Shown piece after piece: positions 30,104-38,265 of a stretch of 64,000 nt of DNA (within the stretch, counting starts at the first letter, position 1; each line of letters starts with the position of its first letter). The position numbers and the translations under genes were made by a program. The DNA comes from CAVVMA01 sp963830715 (GTDB taxonomy: Bacteria; Desulfobacterota; Binatia; Binatales; Binataceae). The notes under the pieces are model-generated. The model had not been told where the DNA came from. It made no database searches and saw only the letters and a list, made by a program, of their open reading frames with translations. Location of the stretch: positions 62,001 through 126,000 of the forward strand of contig CAWHNS010000021.1 of NCBI GenBank assembly GCA_963830715.1. The letters run 5' to 3'.

Positions 30104-31726
30104 CTAACTGGCGGCGGAGGCCTGAAGTTCGGGCGCGGGGCGCGCTGTTGCCAGTATCGCGCCGTGCGGGCTCAGGCCGTCCAGCGAAAGGCCCCGGAAC
30201 GCCGGCTCCGATGCGGACAGCTCGGCGAATGCCGCCTCGGCCGTCGATGCGCGCGCGATGCCGTCGATCGCATGGCTGAGGCGCGCTATCACTTCGATCG
30301 CGCCCAGCGCCTCGCCCGGCGGGTCGAAGGCCCTGTGCAGACGCTGCACGCGTCCCTGGAAGTTGGTGAACGTGCCATCCAGCTCGGGATAAGCGGCGAT
30401 CGGCAGCACCTGATTCGCCATCTGGCCGGTCTCGTTCGCGTCGGTATCGAGCACAATCAGATAGTCCAGTTGCGCGAAGCGGCGCACGAACTCGGGTTCG
30501 CCCATCGCCTGCACAAGGTCGGCCCGCAGCGCGATCAGGATCTTCAACTGTCCGGACCCGATCGCAGCGCTCAACCGATCGATCCCGTCGGCGGCATATC
30601 CCAGGGCCGAAAGCCCGCGCGTGTTTGGATTCTTGTTCGCCCGAATCAGCAGATTGTCGTCGCCGCTCGCGCCCGGAGGAGAATAGCTAATCGCACCCAG
30701 GTGAGGAGATCCGATCGCGCCGGTCAGCAGACGCTTGAGCGCCCATGCTTCCTCGTTGGTCGCCTGCGCCCCGGCGATCGCGCCGATTGATTCCGGCCCG
30801 TAGCTGTTCCTGCTCTCGACGATTGCCTCGGAGGCGCGCCGAATCGCCGCGACCCATCCTTCGGGAACCAGGCGATCCTTAGATTGCACCAGCGGCGCCA
30901 TCAGCCGACGCTCACCCTGCAAGGCCGGAAAGCTGTGCCGGCCCTCATCGCAGATCCAGTAGCTATTGACCTCGGGATTGTAGCGCGGCTTGAAGCGGTA
31001 GATACGCCCACGCTGATGATGAATGTCGATCGAGCATCCGCGCTCGCATCCGGCGCAGATCGAAGGCGTGCGATGCAGATACCAGACGCGCATCCGGAAT
31101 CGGAAGTCCTTCTCGGTGAGCGCGCCGACCGGGCAGATATCGACTATATTACCGGCGTACTTGTTATCGACTTTGACTCCCGGATAGGTATCGATTCGAT
31201 TGTGATCGCCGCGCTCGAAGATGGCCAGCTCGTGCGTTTGGGTAATTTCGTCGAAGAACCGGGTGCATCGCGCGCACAGGATGCATCGCTCCTGATCGAG
31301 CATCACGTCGGAGCCGATGTCGATCGCCTTGCCCTTCCGGTTTTTTTTGCCCAGCGGGAAGCGCGAGGGGCGATCGTCGTAGTCCATGTAGTAGTCCTGG
31401 AGCTTGCACTCGCCGGCCTGGTCGCAGATTGGACAGTCGATCGGATGGTTGACGAGCAGGAACTCCAGCACCGCGGCCTGCGCATGCTTCACGCGGTCGC
31501 TGCGCGTGTGCGCCACCATCCCCTCGGCGACCCTGGTGTTGCAGGCGATCTGGAGCTTCGGCATCTTCTCGACTTCGACCAGGCACATCCGGCAGTTGCC
31601 GACCACGGTGAGCCCCGGATGGTAGCAATAGTGGGGAATCTCGATGCCGACGCGATCCGCCGCATCGATCAGATTGACGCCATCGGGCGCGTCGAACTGG
31701 ATGCCGTCAATCGTTACCTTGGGCAT
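30104..31726 (-). CDS. nuoG: NADH-quinone oxidoreductase subunit G
   Basis: The 540-residue protein is the iron-sulfur arm of complex I. The N-terminal ferredoxin-like domain has CYHPGLTVVGNCRMC and CNTR ligands for [2Fe-2S]. Next comes CPICDQAGECKLQDYY, then a [4Fe-4S] set in CILCARCTRFFDE and CPVGALT. The molybdopterin-oxidoreductase-like part starts CAGCERGCSID with WICDEGRHSF, the ligands of the extra N7-type cluster. It is shorter at the C-terminus than the 780-residue type, as in other compact NuoG. It begins ten bases before the nuoF stop. The whole complex couples NADH oxidation to proton pumping. Confidence 0.94.
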   Translation of the reverse strand: MPKVTIDGIQFDAPDGVNLIDAADRVGIEIPHYCYHPGLTVVGNCRMCLVEVEKMPKLQIACNTRVAEGMVAHTRSDRVKHAQAAVLEFLLVNHPIDCPICDQAGECKLQDYYMDYDDRPSRFPLGKKNRKGKAIDIGSDVMLDQERCILCARCTRFFDEITQTHELAIFERGDHNRIDTYPGVKVDNKYAGNIVDICPVGALTEKDFRFRMRVWYLHRTPSICAGCERGCSIDIHHQRGRIYRFKPRYNPEVNSYWICDEGRHSFPALQGERRLMAPLVQSKDRLVPEGWVAAIRRASEAIVESRNSYGPESIGAIAGAQATNEEAWALKRLLTGAIGSPHLGAISYSPPGASGDDNLLIRANKNPNTRGLSALGYAADGIDRLSAAIGSGQLKILIALRADLVQAMGEPEFVRRFAQLDYLIVLDTDANETGQMANQVLPIAAYPELDGTFTNFQGRVQRLHRAFDPPGEALGAIEVIARLSHAIDGIARASTAEAAFAELSASEPAFRGLSLDGLSPHGAILATARPAPELQASAAS

Positions 31727-31734
31727 CTGACTGG

Positions 31735-33052
31735 CTATGCGGCATGAGCCGCCGCGGGACTCGAAGCAGCGGGCCGATTATGATTGTCCCGAAACGGGCA
31801 TCGGCCGAGCCGGATGTGCTCGACGAACTCGTCCTTGAACTTCGGCACGAAGCTCTTCACCGGCATCGAGAGGCTGTCCGCGAGGACGCAAATGGTGTTT
31901 CCTTCCATGTTGCTCGCGACGTCGATCAGGACCTGCAGATCGCCCAGCTGGCCCGCGCCCGGCTTCGATGTCGATGAGAAGCTTCTCGATCCATCCAGTA
32001 CCCTCGCGGCAGGGCGTGCACTGTCCGCAGGACTCGTGATGGTAGAAATGCGCGACCGTTCTGAGCGTGTCGACCATGCAGGTCCCGTCGTGCATCACCA
32101 TCACGCCCGCGGTGCCCATCAGGGAACCGGCCGCGCGAACCGAATCGAAGTCCATGTTGACCTTGACCGCTTCTTCAGCGGTGAAGACCGGAAACGACGA
32201 GCCGCCGGGGATTACGGCCTTGAGGGTCCGGCCGCCGGAGATTCCGCCGCCGATATCGTAGATCAAATCCTTCAGCGGAAACCCCATCGGCAGCTCGTAG
32301 ATTCCCGGCTTGTTGACGTGACCTGAGAGGCAGAAGATCTTCGGCCCCGGACTTTTCTCCGGGCCGATCGATCGATACCAGTCGGCGCCGCGAGCGATGA
32401 TATGCGGGACGTTGTGCATCGTCTCGATGTTGTTGACGATCGTGGGGCTTCCGAAGGCGCCCTGGATCGCCGGGAACGGCGGGCGGTTGCGCGGATAGCC
32501 GCGCTTTCCTTCGAGCGATTCGAGCAGCCCGGTCTCCTCGCCGCAGATATACGCGCCGGCGCCGCGATGGGTATAAATCTCAACCGCGAAACCGGATCCC
32601 ATGACGTCGGGACCGACGTAACCCTTGCCGCGGGCTTCGCCGAGCGCGGCATCGAGGATTCTCTTTTGCACTGCGAACTCGCCGCGCAGGTACACGTAGC
32701 AGACGTGCGCGTTGACCGCGCGGCAGGTGATCAGGATGCCCTCGATTATGCCGTGGGGGTCGTTCTCGAGCTCGTGGCGATTGCAGAAGGTGCCGGGTTC
32801 GGACTCGTCGGCGTTGCAGCACACGTAGACCGGCTTCTTCGTGTCCTTCGAGATGAAACTCCACTTGACGCCGGTCGGGAACGCCGCCCCTCCCCTGCCC
32901 CGCAGGTTCGACGCCTTGACCTCGTTGACGATCTGCTCCGGCGACATATCGAACAGCGCCTTGTGCAGCGCCTTGTAGCCGCCGTGGGCTTCGTACACTT
33001 CGAGGCGGCGCAGGTCAGGGATTTCCATCCAGCGGGTTAGGATTTTCTCCAT
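31735..33052 (-). CDS. nuoF: NADH-quinone oxidoreductase subunit F, frameshifted
   Basis: NuoF holds FMN and the NADH site of complex I. It shows the NADH/FMN motif LRGRGGAAFPTGVKW, YVCCNADESEPGTF, the loop GAGAYICGEETGLLESLEG, and the [4Fe-4S] ligands SCGQCTPCREGT. After IEAGRG the frame breaks at about 31950, where one surplus base in GGGCC shifts it. The other frame gives QLGDLQVLIDVASNMEGNTI and CPFRDN, stopping at 31735. The start is ATG 33052; the open frame continues upstream into nuoB but without family similarity. It overlaps nuoG by ten bases. Confidence 0.94.
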
Positions 33053-33072
33053 CGCGGATCCGGACGGCGGGG

Positions 33073-33639
33073 TCAGCGAGCGCTCACCGGGGCCCGATGC
33101 TTCGCGTCGAGCGCGCCTAGCTTCTGCTTCTGGCCCTGGATCTTCCGCTGTAGCGCCATCAGGGCGTCCAGCACGCCCTCGGGACGCGGGGGGCATCCCG
33201 GCACATAAACGTCAACCGGAATTATGCGGTCGATTCCCGGCAGCGTGGTGTAGTTGTCGTAAAAGCCGCCGGTCGAGGCGCAAGCCCCAAACGCCATCAC
33301 CCACTTCGGCTCCGCCATCTGATCGTACACGCGCTTGAGAATCGGTCCCTGGCGAATCGACACCGTCCCGACCACCATCAGGAGGTCGGCCTGGCGCGGT
33401 GTGAAGCGCGGCAACAGCGCCCCGAAGCGGTCGATATCGTAAGGAGTCGCCGCAAGCGCCATGTATTCCATCGCGCAGCAGGCGGTTGCGAACGGATAGG
33501 GAAAGATCGAGAACTTCCGCGCCCATCCGATCGCCTTGTCCAAGCGCGTCAGAATAGCGGTATCGCCCAGCAGGGCTTCCTGGCCCTTGCCGAGATCACA
33601 CAGCCTTTTGGTCGCGGCAATGCCTTCTGTTTCGCTCAA
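33073..33639 (-). CDS. nuoB: NADH-quinone oxidoreductase subunit B
   Basis: NuoB carries the N2 [4Fe-4S] cluster next to the quinone site. The tandem cysteines are at 54-55 in FATACCAMEYM, with the remaining ligands in FGACAST and VPGCPPRPEGVL. The length (188) and motif VVGTVSIRQGPILKRVYDQM are standard. The start is TTG 33639, preceded by AGGAG at about seven bases. It leads nuoB-nuoF-nuoG; nuoC, D and E, normally between B and F, are absent here. Location is the inner-membrane/cytoplasm junction of complex I. Confidence 0.94.
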   Translation of the reverse strand: MSETEGIAATKRLCDLGKGQEALLGDTAILTRLDKAIGWARKFSIFPYPFATACCAMEYMALAATPYDIDRFGALLPRFTPRQADLLMVVGTVSIRQGPILKRVYDQMAEPKWVMAFGACASTGGFYDNYTTLPGIDRIIPVDVYVPGCPPRPEGVLDALMALQRKIQGQKQKLGALDAKHRAPVSAR

Positions 33640-33777
33640 TTCGATTCTCCTGAAATTTCAATTTGAAGTTAGCAAGCGATTCACGAGCGGGTCAATCCAC
33701 GCCGGCGATACGCTCCCGCTGGGGACCGCCCGCTCTCGCTCTTGCGGTTCAGGCCGCCGAGGATGTAGGCAGGAACT
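33640..33777. other. Divergent intergenic region nuoB / cupin
   Basis: About 140 bases hold the likely nuoB promoter on the minus strand and the cupin promoter on the plus strand. The stretch CTGAAATTTCAATTTGAAG near 33651 is locally AT-rich. No clear -35/-10 pair was recognised. Confidence 0.4.
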
Positions 33778-34119
33778 ATGGCTTTCATAGACACCAACAG
33801 ATTGAAGGTTATCGAGCGGCTCCCCGGTTGGAAGGGGCGTTATTTCGATTCGGACAACATGACTTTCGGGCATTACGCATTCGAAGCGGGTTCGTCGATC
33901 CATGAGCACTCGCATCCGAATGAAGAAGTCTGGCATATAATCGAAGGACAGGTGGAGGTAACAATCGGTCGCGACTCCCATGTTGCCGGTCCGGGCTTCG
34001 TCGCTATCGTGCCGCCCAACACGCTTCACTCGGTGAAAGCTATCAGCGATGGCAAGGCCATTGTGGTGGATTACCCGTCACGGGCCGATATGGCTGGTTC
34101 CGGAGGCGCGCCAACGTGA
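33778..34119 (+). CDS. Single-domain cupin protein
   Basis: The 113-residue protein has cupin motif 1 (EAGSSIHEHSHPNEEVWHII, with the metal-ligand His-His-Glu) and motif 2 (PPNTLHSVKAI, with the fourth His). It should form a small metal-binding beta-barrel. Cupins of this size act as small oxygenases, isomerases or ligand sensors; which one is unknown. The stop overlaps the GTG start of the next gene as GTGA, so they are co-translated. It is divergent from nuoB. Confidence 0.85.
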   Translation: MAFIDTNRLKVIERLPGWKGRYFDSDNMTFGHYAFEAGSSIHEHSHPNEEVWHIIEGQVEVTIGRDSHVAGPGFVAIVPPNTLHSVKAISDGKAIVVDYPSRADMAGSGGAPT

Positions 34120-34406
34120 CGGTTCGCCACGCCGCCGCGCTCGCGCTCGCGCTTACAGGTTGGTATCTGATGGTGCCGGACGGGAACAATTCGACCAATC
34201 TCGGGGCGTGGAGCACCGTCAGAAGTTTTGATTCCGCCGCTAACTGTGAGGAAGTTCGCGCGAAACATAAATCTGATTACGCGAACGCGGTCAGGGCAGC
34301 TATGAGGAAACGCACCGACGAAGACAACGACAGCGATTCGGGCAAGCCAACCGATGATGGCTCGCTGTGTATCGCGACCGACGACCCGCGCCTCAAGGGA
34401 AATTAA
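34116..34406 (+). CDS. Small secreted protein, GWYL/DDPRL family (copy 2)
   Basis: The 96-residue protein starts at GTG 34116. The N-terminus VRHAAALALALTGWYLMVP looks like a signal peptide or membrane anchor. It then reads STVRSFDSAANCEE and ends LCIATDDPRLKGN. The shared features with the protein at 11536-11808 are GWYL, V-x-S/K-FD-x-A-x-x-CE and C-x3-DDPRLK, with a charged insert between. The two Cys may form one disulfide. Function is unknown and I do not recognise a described domain. It is translationally coupled to the cupin gene. Confidence 0.68.
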   Translation: MTVRHAAALALALTGWYLMVPDGNNSTNLGAWSTVRSFDSAANCEEVRAKHKSDYANAVRAAMRKRTDEDNDSDSGKPTDDGSLCIATDDPRLKGN

Positions 34407-34442
34407 GACGGAGCCACGGCGTGCATCAAAAGCCGCAACCCG

Positions 34443-34739
34443 TCAGTGCGACAACTCGTCCAGAAGCCGAAGGATCACGTCGATTCCCGGCAGGTTGACG
34501 TCGAGCTCTTCGCCGAGCGTGCGGATCAGCCGGACGCGCCGAAGAGCCGAGGAATCATAGAGTGGCTCGCGCCGGTCCGCGAGTTCCTCGACGTCAACGG
34601 GCGCGATCAGTTCCTCGTGCTCCCAGAGACTCAACTGGCCTTCGCTGACGCCGGCGATAGCGCAGAGCGCGGTCCGGCTCACCAGGGTCGGGCGTCGCTT
34701 CGAGGGCGGGCGCCTGCTCGCATGGGTTCGGCGCACCAT
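34443..34739 (-). CDS. MerR-type (HspR/CbpM-like) small regulator
   Basis: The 98-residue protein has a short winged-helix region (LCAIAGVSEGQLSLWEHEEL, then YDSSALRRVRLIRTLGEEL) of MerR type and no separate effector domain. It starts six bases after the dnaJ stop. Pairing of such proteins with DnaJ/CbpA is well known: HspR represses heat-shock genes, and CbpM modulates CbpA. Either role would fit. The DNA operator was not identified. Confidence 0.82.
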   Translation of the reverse strand: MVRRTHASRRPPSKRRPTLVSRTALCAIAGVSEGQLSLWEHEELIAPVDVEELADRREPLYDSSALRRVRLIRTLGEELDVNLPGIDVILRLLDELSH

Positions 34740-34745
34740 CGCCGG

Positions 34746-35819
34746 TCAACTCCGCAACAACTCCGCGCGCGGGTCCGCGATCGATCGCGCGCGCCGGCTC
34801 TCGGCCAATTGCTCCATCAGCTTCCGCTCGTCGTTGTTCAAGTCGGTCGGCGCCAGCACCTTGAGTTCAAAGAGCAGGTCGCCGGATGGTTCGCCGCCGC
34901 GGCCGGGCAAGCCGCGCCCTTTGAGCCTCATGACGCGGCCATTCTGGCTGTTGGGCGGAATCTTGAGGGACACGCGGCCTTCCGGAGTCGGCGCGACCAC
35001 CTCGGCCCCCAGCGCCGCTTCGTAGTCCCAGACCGGCAACTGGCATCTCAAGTCGCGTCCCGAGACCGCGAACACCGGATGCGGCTTCAACCGGATGGTC
35101 AGGTAGAGATCGCCATTGTGTTCCGGGCGCGGCGCGCGCCCGCCTTGTCCCTTGAGGCGCATTTTCATCCCATCGGTAGCACCGGCGGGAATCGTCACTT
35201 CAAGCGAGCGGCGCGACTGCACGATGCCGCTCCCGCCGCATCGCGCGCACGGCTCGGCGGAGCGAATCACGCGCGCGTTGCCGCGCCGCTGCTCCCGCGC
35301 GACCATCCCGGTGCCGCCGCAGGTGGAACACTCGTCCTGCGCCGCCAGATCCAGGCGCCGCTTGGCGCCGCGCATCGCCTCGAGCAGCGTAATTTCGACC
35401 TCGGCAGAGAGGTCGGGTGCGCGCGCCGGCCGATCGGCAAAGTCGAAACCCGAAAATCCCCGCGTTCCGCCGCGCGCCGCACCGCCGAGTCCTCCGAAAA
35501 AACTCTCGAAGAAGTCGCTGAAGTCGCCGGCAGAGAAACCCTGCGCGCCGCCGGACCGGGCGTAGCGCTGCCGCATTTCCTCTTCCGACGCGCCCCGCTC
35601 CCAATCCGCCCCGAGCGCATCGTACTTCTTGCGCTTCTCGGCGTCGCTCAGCACCTGGTAGGCCTCGTTAATTTCCTTGAAACGCTGCTCGGCGTCCTTG
35701 TTGTTGGGATTGACGTCGGGATGGAATTTGCGGGCGAGCTTGCGATATGCGCTGCGGATCTGCTGTTCGGTTGCGCCCCGCTCGACGCCCAGGACTTTGT
35801 AGTAGTCGCGGAATTCCAT
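34746..35819 (-). CDS. DnaJ/CbpA-type Hsp40 co-chaperone
   Basis: The 357-residue protein has an N-terminal J domain with HPD (FHPDVNPNN), then a Gly/Phe-rich region (FFGGLGGAARGG). Only two zinc-type motifs follow (CSTCGGTG and CARCGGSG), where full DnaJ has four. The C-terminal substrate-binding folds (DLYLTIRLKPHPVF) are intact. This reduced zinc region puts it between DnaJ and CbpA. It delivers substrates to Hsp70 and stimulates its ATPase. Its ATG overlaps the ccmD-like stop (TAATG), and a MerR-type gene follows. Confidence 0.9.
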   Translation of the reverse strand: MEFRDYYKVLGVERGATEQQIRSAYRKLARKFHPDVNPNNKDAEQRFKEINEAYQVLSDAEKRKKYDALGADWERGASEEEMRQRYARSGGAQGFSAGDFSDFFESFFGGLGGAARGGTRGFSGFDFADRPARAPDLSAEVEITLLEAMRGAKRRLDLAAQDECSTCGGTGMVAREQRRGNARVIRSAEPCARCGGSGIVQSRRSLEVTIPAGATDGMKMRLKGQGGRAPRPEHNGDLYLTIRLKPHPVFAVSGRDLRCQLPVWDYEAALGAEVVAPTPEGRVSLKIPPNSQNGRVMRLKGRGLPGRGGEPSGDLLFELKVLAPTDLNNDERKLMEQLAESRRARSIADPRAELLRS

Positions 35820-35992
35820 TATCGGTTGGCTTGCGATTCGGGATTGGCCGGCTGCTTCGCCGCGATCCTCGCCTCCAGCACCTTCAAGTCGGCCTCCAGC
35901 CGCGCCTGCCGCCTCCAGATGAAAAGGACGTACAGGAAAATCACGATGAAGATCGCGCTGTAAGCCGCGAACAGATACCCGAGATGCTCCAT
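35819..35992 (-). CDS. CcmD-like small membrane protein
   Basis: The 57-residue product MEHLGYLFAAYSAIFIVIFL continues to a basic stretch and a coiled-coil-like tail (ARLEADLKVLEARIAA). One membrane helix near the N-terminus with a Lys/Arg-rich cytosolic side is the layout of CcmD, the small subunit of the haem exporter used in cytochrome c maturation. The start ATG 35992 is preferred over upstream codons because family members begin here. No ccmABC lies in the window. The gene sits between rpiA and dnaJ. Confidence 0.72.
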   Translation of the reverse strand: MEHLGYLFAAYSAIFIVIFLYVLFIWRRQARLEADLKVLEARIAAKQPANPESQANR

Positions 35993-36011
35993 GCCGCCAC
36001 GATGTGCCGCG

Positions 36012-36731
36012 TCAGCGGCGCCTGAGAGCTTTGACCTTTCCGCCAGCCGCGGCAACCAGGACCATGTCCGCCATCTGAACGAAGAGCCCGGTTCCCACCA
36101 CGCCCGGAATTTCGAGCAGTGCGCGATCGAGCCGCGCGGGATTGCGTATCTCCTTCACGCTGCAGTCCGCGATTAGATTGGCGTTGTCCGTGAAAAATTC
36201 GCGCCCGGAGTCATCCACGCGGATTTCCGGCTTGAGGCCGAGCGATGCGATGCGCCTGAGGCAGAACGGCGCGGCGAATGGGACCACTTCGACCGGCAGC
36301 ATCCTGCGCACGCCGAGCCGCTTGACGATCTTTTCGCGGCCGACCAGCACGATTCGTTTGCGCGAGGCCGCCGCGACTACCTTCTCGCGCACCATCGCGC
36401 CGCCCCATCCTTTGATCAGGTTCAACCGCGGATCGACCTCGTCGGCGCCGTCGAAGGTGGTGTCGATAACGCCAACGTCGGCGAGCGTCACGGTCTCGAT
36501 TCCCGACTGGCTGGCCAGATCTTCGCTCGCCTTCGAGGTGGGAACGCCTCGCACCACGATCCCGCGCGCGCCGAGCGCCCGGATGAACGCGCCCGCGGCC
36601 CGCCCCGTTCCCAGACCGATTGTCTGGCCGGATTTGACGTAGCGCAGCGCATAGACTCCGAGCGCATCGAGCTCTTCGTCGGACGCCCGCCCAACCTCAA
36701 CATCAACCTTAAGGCGCGATTCGTTCATCAT
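36012..36731 (-). CDS. rpiA: Ribose-5-phosphate isomerase A
   Basis: The 239-residue enzyme interconverts ribose-5-phosphate and ribulose-5-phosphate in the pentose phosphate pathway. It shows the phosphate-binding IGLGTGRAAGAFIRAL, the active-site Asp pair in TFDGADEVDPRLNLIKGWG, and the GGAMVREKVVA loop with the catalytic Glu. The C-terminal VGTGLFVQMADMVLVA is also standard. It is spaced 20-odd bases from both folE and the ccmD-like gene on the same strand. The start is ATG 36731, or 36728 (MM at the N-terminus). Confidence 0.94.
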   Translation of the reverse strand: MMNESRLKVDVEVGRASDEELDALGVYALRYVKSGQTIGLGTGRAAGAFIRALGARGIVVRGVPTSKASEDLASQSGIETVTLADVGVIDTTFDGADEVDPRLNLIKGWGGAMVREKVVAAASRKRIVLVGREKIVKRLGVRRMLPVEVVPFAAPFCLRRIASLGLKPEIRVDDSGREFFTDNANLIADCSVKEIRNPARLDRALLEIPGVVGTGLFVQMADMVLVAAAGGKVKALRRR

Positions 36732-36753
36732 TCCGCCCGGATGCGAATCGCCG

Positions 36754-37329
36754 TCAGGTCTTGCCGTTGCGCAGGAGATTCATGAACTCCTGGCGCGTTT
36801 CGTACTTGGTGCGGAACACGCCCAGCATCGCGGAGGTCATGACCCAGGAGTTTTGCTTCTCGACGCCGCGCATCCGCATGCAGAGGTGCTCGGCCTCCAG
36901 CACGACCGCGACGCCCAGCGGATCGAGTTCCTCCATGATCGTCTGGGCGATCTGGGTGGTCATCCGCTCCTGCACCTGGAGCCGGTGCGCGTAGATGTCC
37001 ACCATCCGGGCCAACTTCGAGAGACCGATTATGCGCCGCTTGGGGAGATATCCGACGTGCGCCTTGCCCATGAAGGGGAGCATGTGATGCTCGCACAGGG
37101 AGTAGAAATCGAGGTCCTTGCACAGGATGATCTCCTGGTACCCCTCTTCCTCGAAGAACGCGCCATTGATGGCCGCTTTGGGATCCTCGGCATAGCCGCG
37201 GGTCAGAAATTCGAGCGCCTTCGAGACGCGCTCGGGAGTGCGCTTGAGTCCCTCGCGCTCGGGGTCTTCCCCGATATGCCGCAGCAACATCCGAACCGCA
37301 TCGTTCGCGGTCTTCTGGTCCGAGCTCAT
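36754..37329 (-). CDS. folE: GTP cyclohydrolase I
   Basis: The 191-residue homodecameric enzyme converts GTP to dihydroneopterin triphosphate, the first step of folate (and queuosine) synthesis. Zinc ligands are in FYSLCEHHMLPF (Cys-His) and EHLCMRMRG (Cys). KARMVDIYAHRLQVQERM-type and SSAMLGVFR-type sequences complete the family pattern. It stands in an apparent operon with metF upstream and rpiA downstream, linking folate synthesis to C1 use. The length is standard. Confidence 0.96.
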   Translation of the reverse strand: MSSDQKTANDAVRMLLRHIGEDPEREGLKRTPERVSKALEFLTRGYAEDPKAAINGAFFEEEGYQEIILCKDLDFYSLCEHHMLPFMGKAHVGYLPKRRIIGLSKLARMVDIYAHRLQVQERMTTQIAQTIMEELDPLGVAVVLEAEHLCMRMRGVEKQNSWVMTSAMLGVFRTKYETRQEFMNLLRNGKT

Positions 37330-37349
37330 GATGACTCCTGACGCGGCGC

Positions 37350-38261
37350 TCAGGTCCCCGCGCCCGAACGCCAGCGACTGAACTCCAGCGCCAGCTCGAT
37401 TGAGAGCGAGGGCCCGCCCCCGCTCATCACGGTGAAACCAGCGGCCTCGTGCGCCAGCGCGCGCATCAATTTCAGATTCTCCTCGATCGAAAAACGGCGT
37501 GCCTCCTCGTCGCTGAGGCCCGCGTAGCGATCGAGATGGGGCGCCGCGCCCTTCAAGTCCTTGACCCGGTCCTTCAGATAGGACGCCATCGACTCGCGCT
37601 TAACCGGCAGCACGCCGAGCATCACCTTAACCCCATAGCCTGCGGCGCGCCGGATGAAAATGCGTGCGGTCCCGGCGTCGAAGACCGGCTGGGTGATGAC
37701 GAACCGGGCTCCCGCTTCGGCCTTGCGTGCGAGCAGCTCGAACTCGCGCTCGAGGTTTTTGCGATTCGGATTTGCCACCGCGCCTGCAACCAGCGCGGGG
37801 AGCATCTTGAGCGCACGCTTGCCCTCCCCGGTATCGCCGCGGTTCAGTTCGCCAATAACACGCAGCAGCCCGAAGGCGTCGACGTCGTTGACCGGCCGCA
37901 CGCCCGCTTCCGGGACGATCTTGTCGCCGCTGAGCGCGACCACCGCCTCAACTCCGAGTGCGGCGGCGCCCAGCAGGTCGGATTTGAGCGCGAACAGATT
38001 GCGGTCGCGACAGGAACAGTTCAGCACGACCGGGATGCCCAATCGCGCCTTGATCATCCCGCCAAACACGAGCGCCGACATCTTTACGCGCGCCAGCGCA
38101 TTATCGGTCAGGTTGATCGCATCGACCCGGCCCTTGAGGAACGCGAGCTTGGCCAGGAGCGGCTCAGGATTGACGCCGCGCGGCGGCGCGACCTCGAGCC
38201 AGAGTCCCGGCTGCGATCCGGCGGGACGCTCGATAAGCGTCCAAGAAGCGGGCGCGGGAAT
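37350..38261 (-). CDS. Methylenetetrahydrofolate reductase (MetF-like), start unclear
   Basis: The TIM-barrel flavoprotein reduces methylene-tetrahydrofolate to methyl-tetrahydrofolate for methionine. It shows LNCSCRDRNLFALKSDLLG, ALSGDK and AGARFVITQPVFD, typical MetF substrate/FAD sites. The first ATG (38081) would drop about 60 residues. In-frame codons upstream encode the conserved WLEVAPPRGVNPEPLL and VDAINLTDNALARVKM. No ATG, GTG or TTG occurs between there and the stop near 38337, so the true start may be ATT 38261 or may be hidden by an indel. It follows thrB and precedes folE. Confidence 0.85.
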   Translation of the reverse strand: MPAPASWTLIERPAGSQPGLWLEVAPPRGVNPEPLLAKLAFLKGRVDAINLTDNALARVKMSALVFGGMIKARLGIPVVLNCSCRDRNLFALKSDLLGAAALGVEAVVALSGDKIVPEAGVRPVNDVDAFGLLRVIGELNRGDTGEGKRALKMLPALVAGAVANPNRKNLEREFELLARKAEAGARFVITQPVFDAGTARIFIRRAAGYGVKVMLGVLPVKRESMASYLKDRVKDLKGAAPHLDRYAGLSDEEARRFSIEENLKLMRALAHEAAGFTVMSGGGPSLSIELALEFSRWRSGAGT

Positions 38262-38265
38262 GGAG

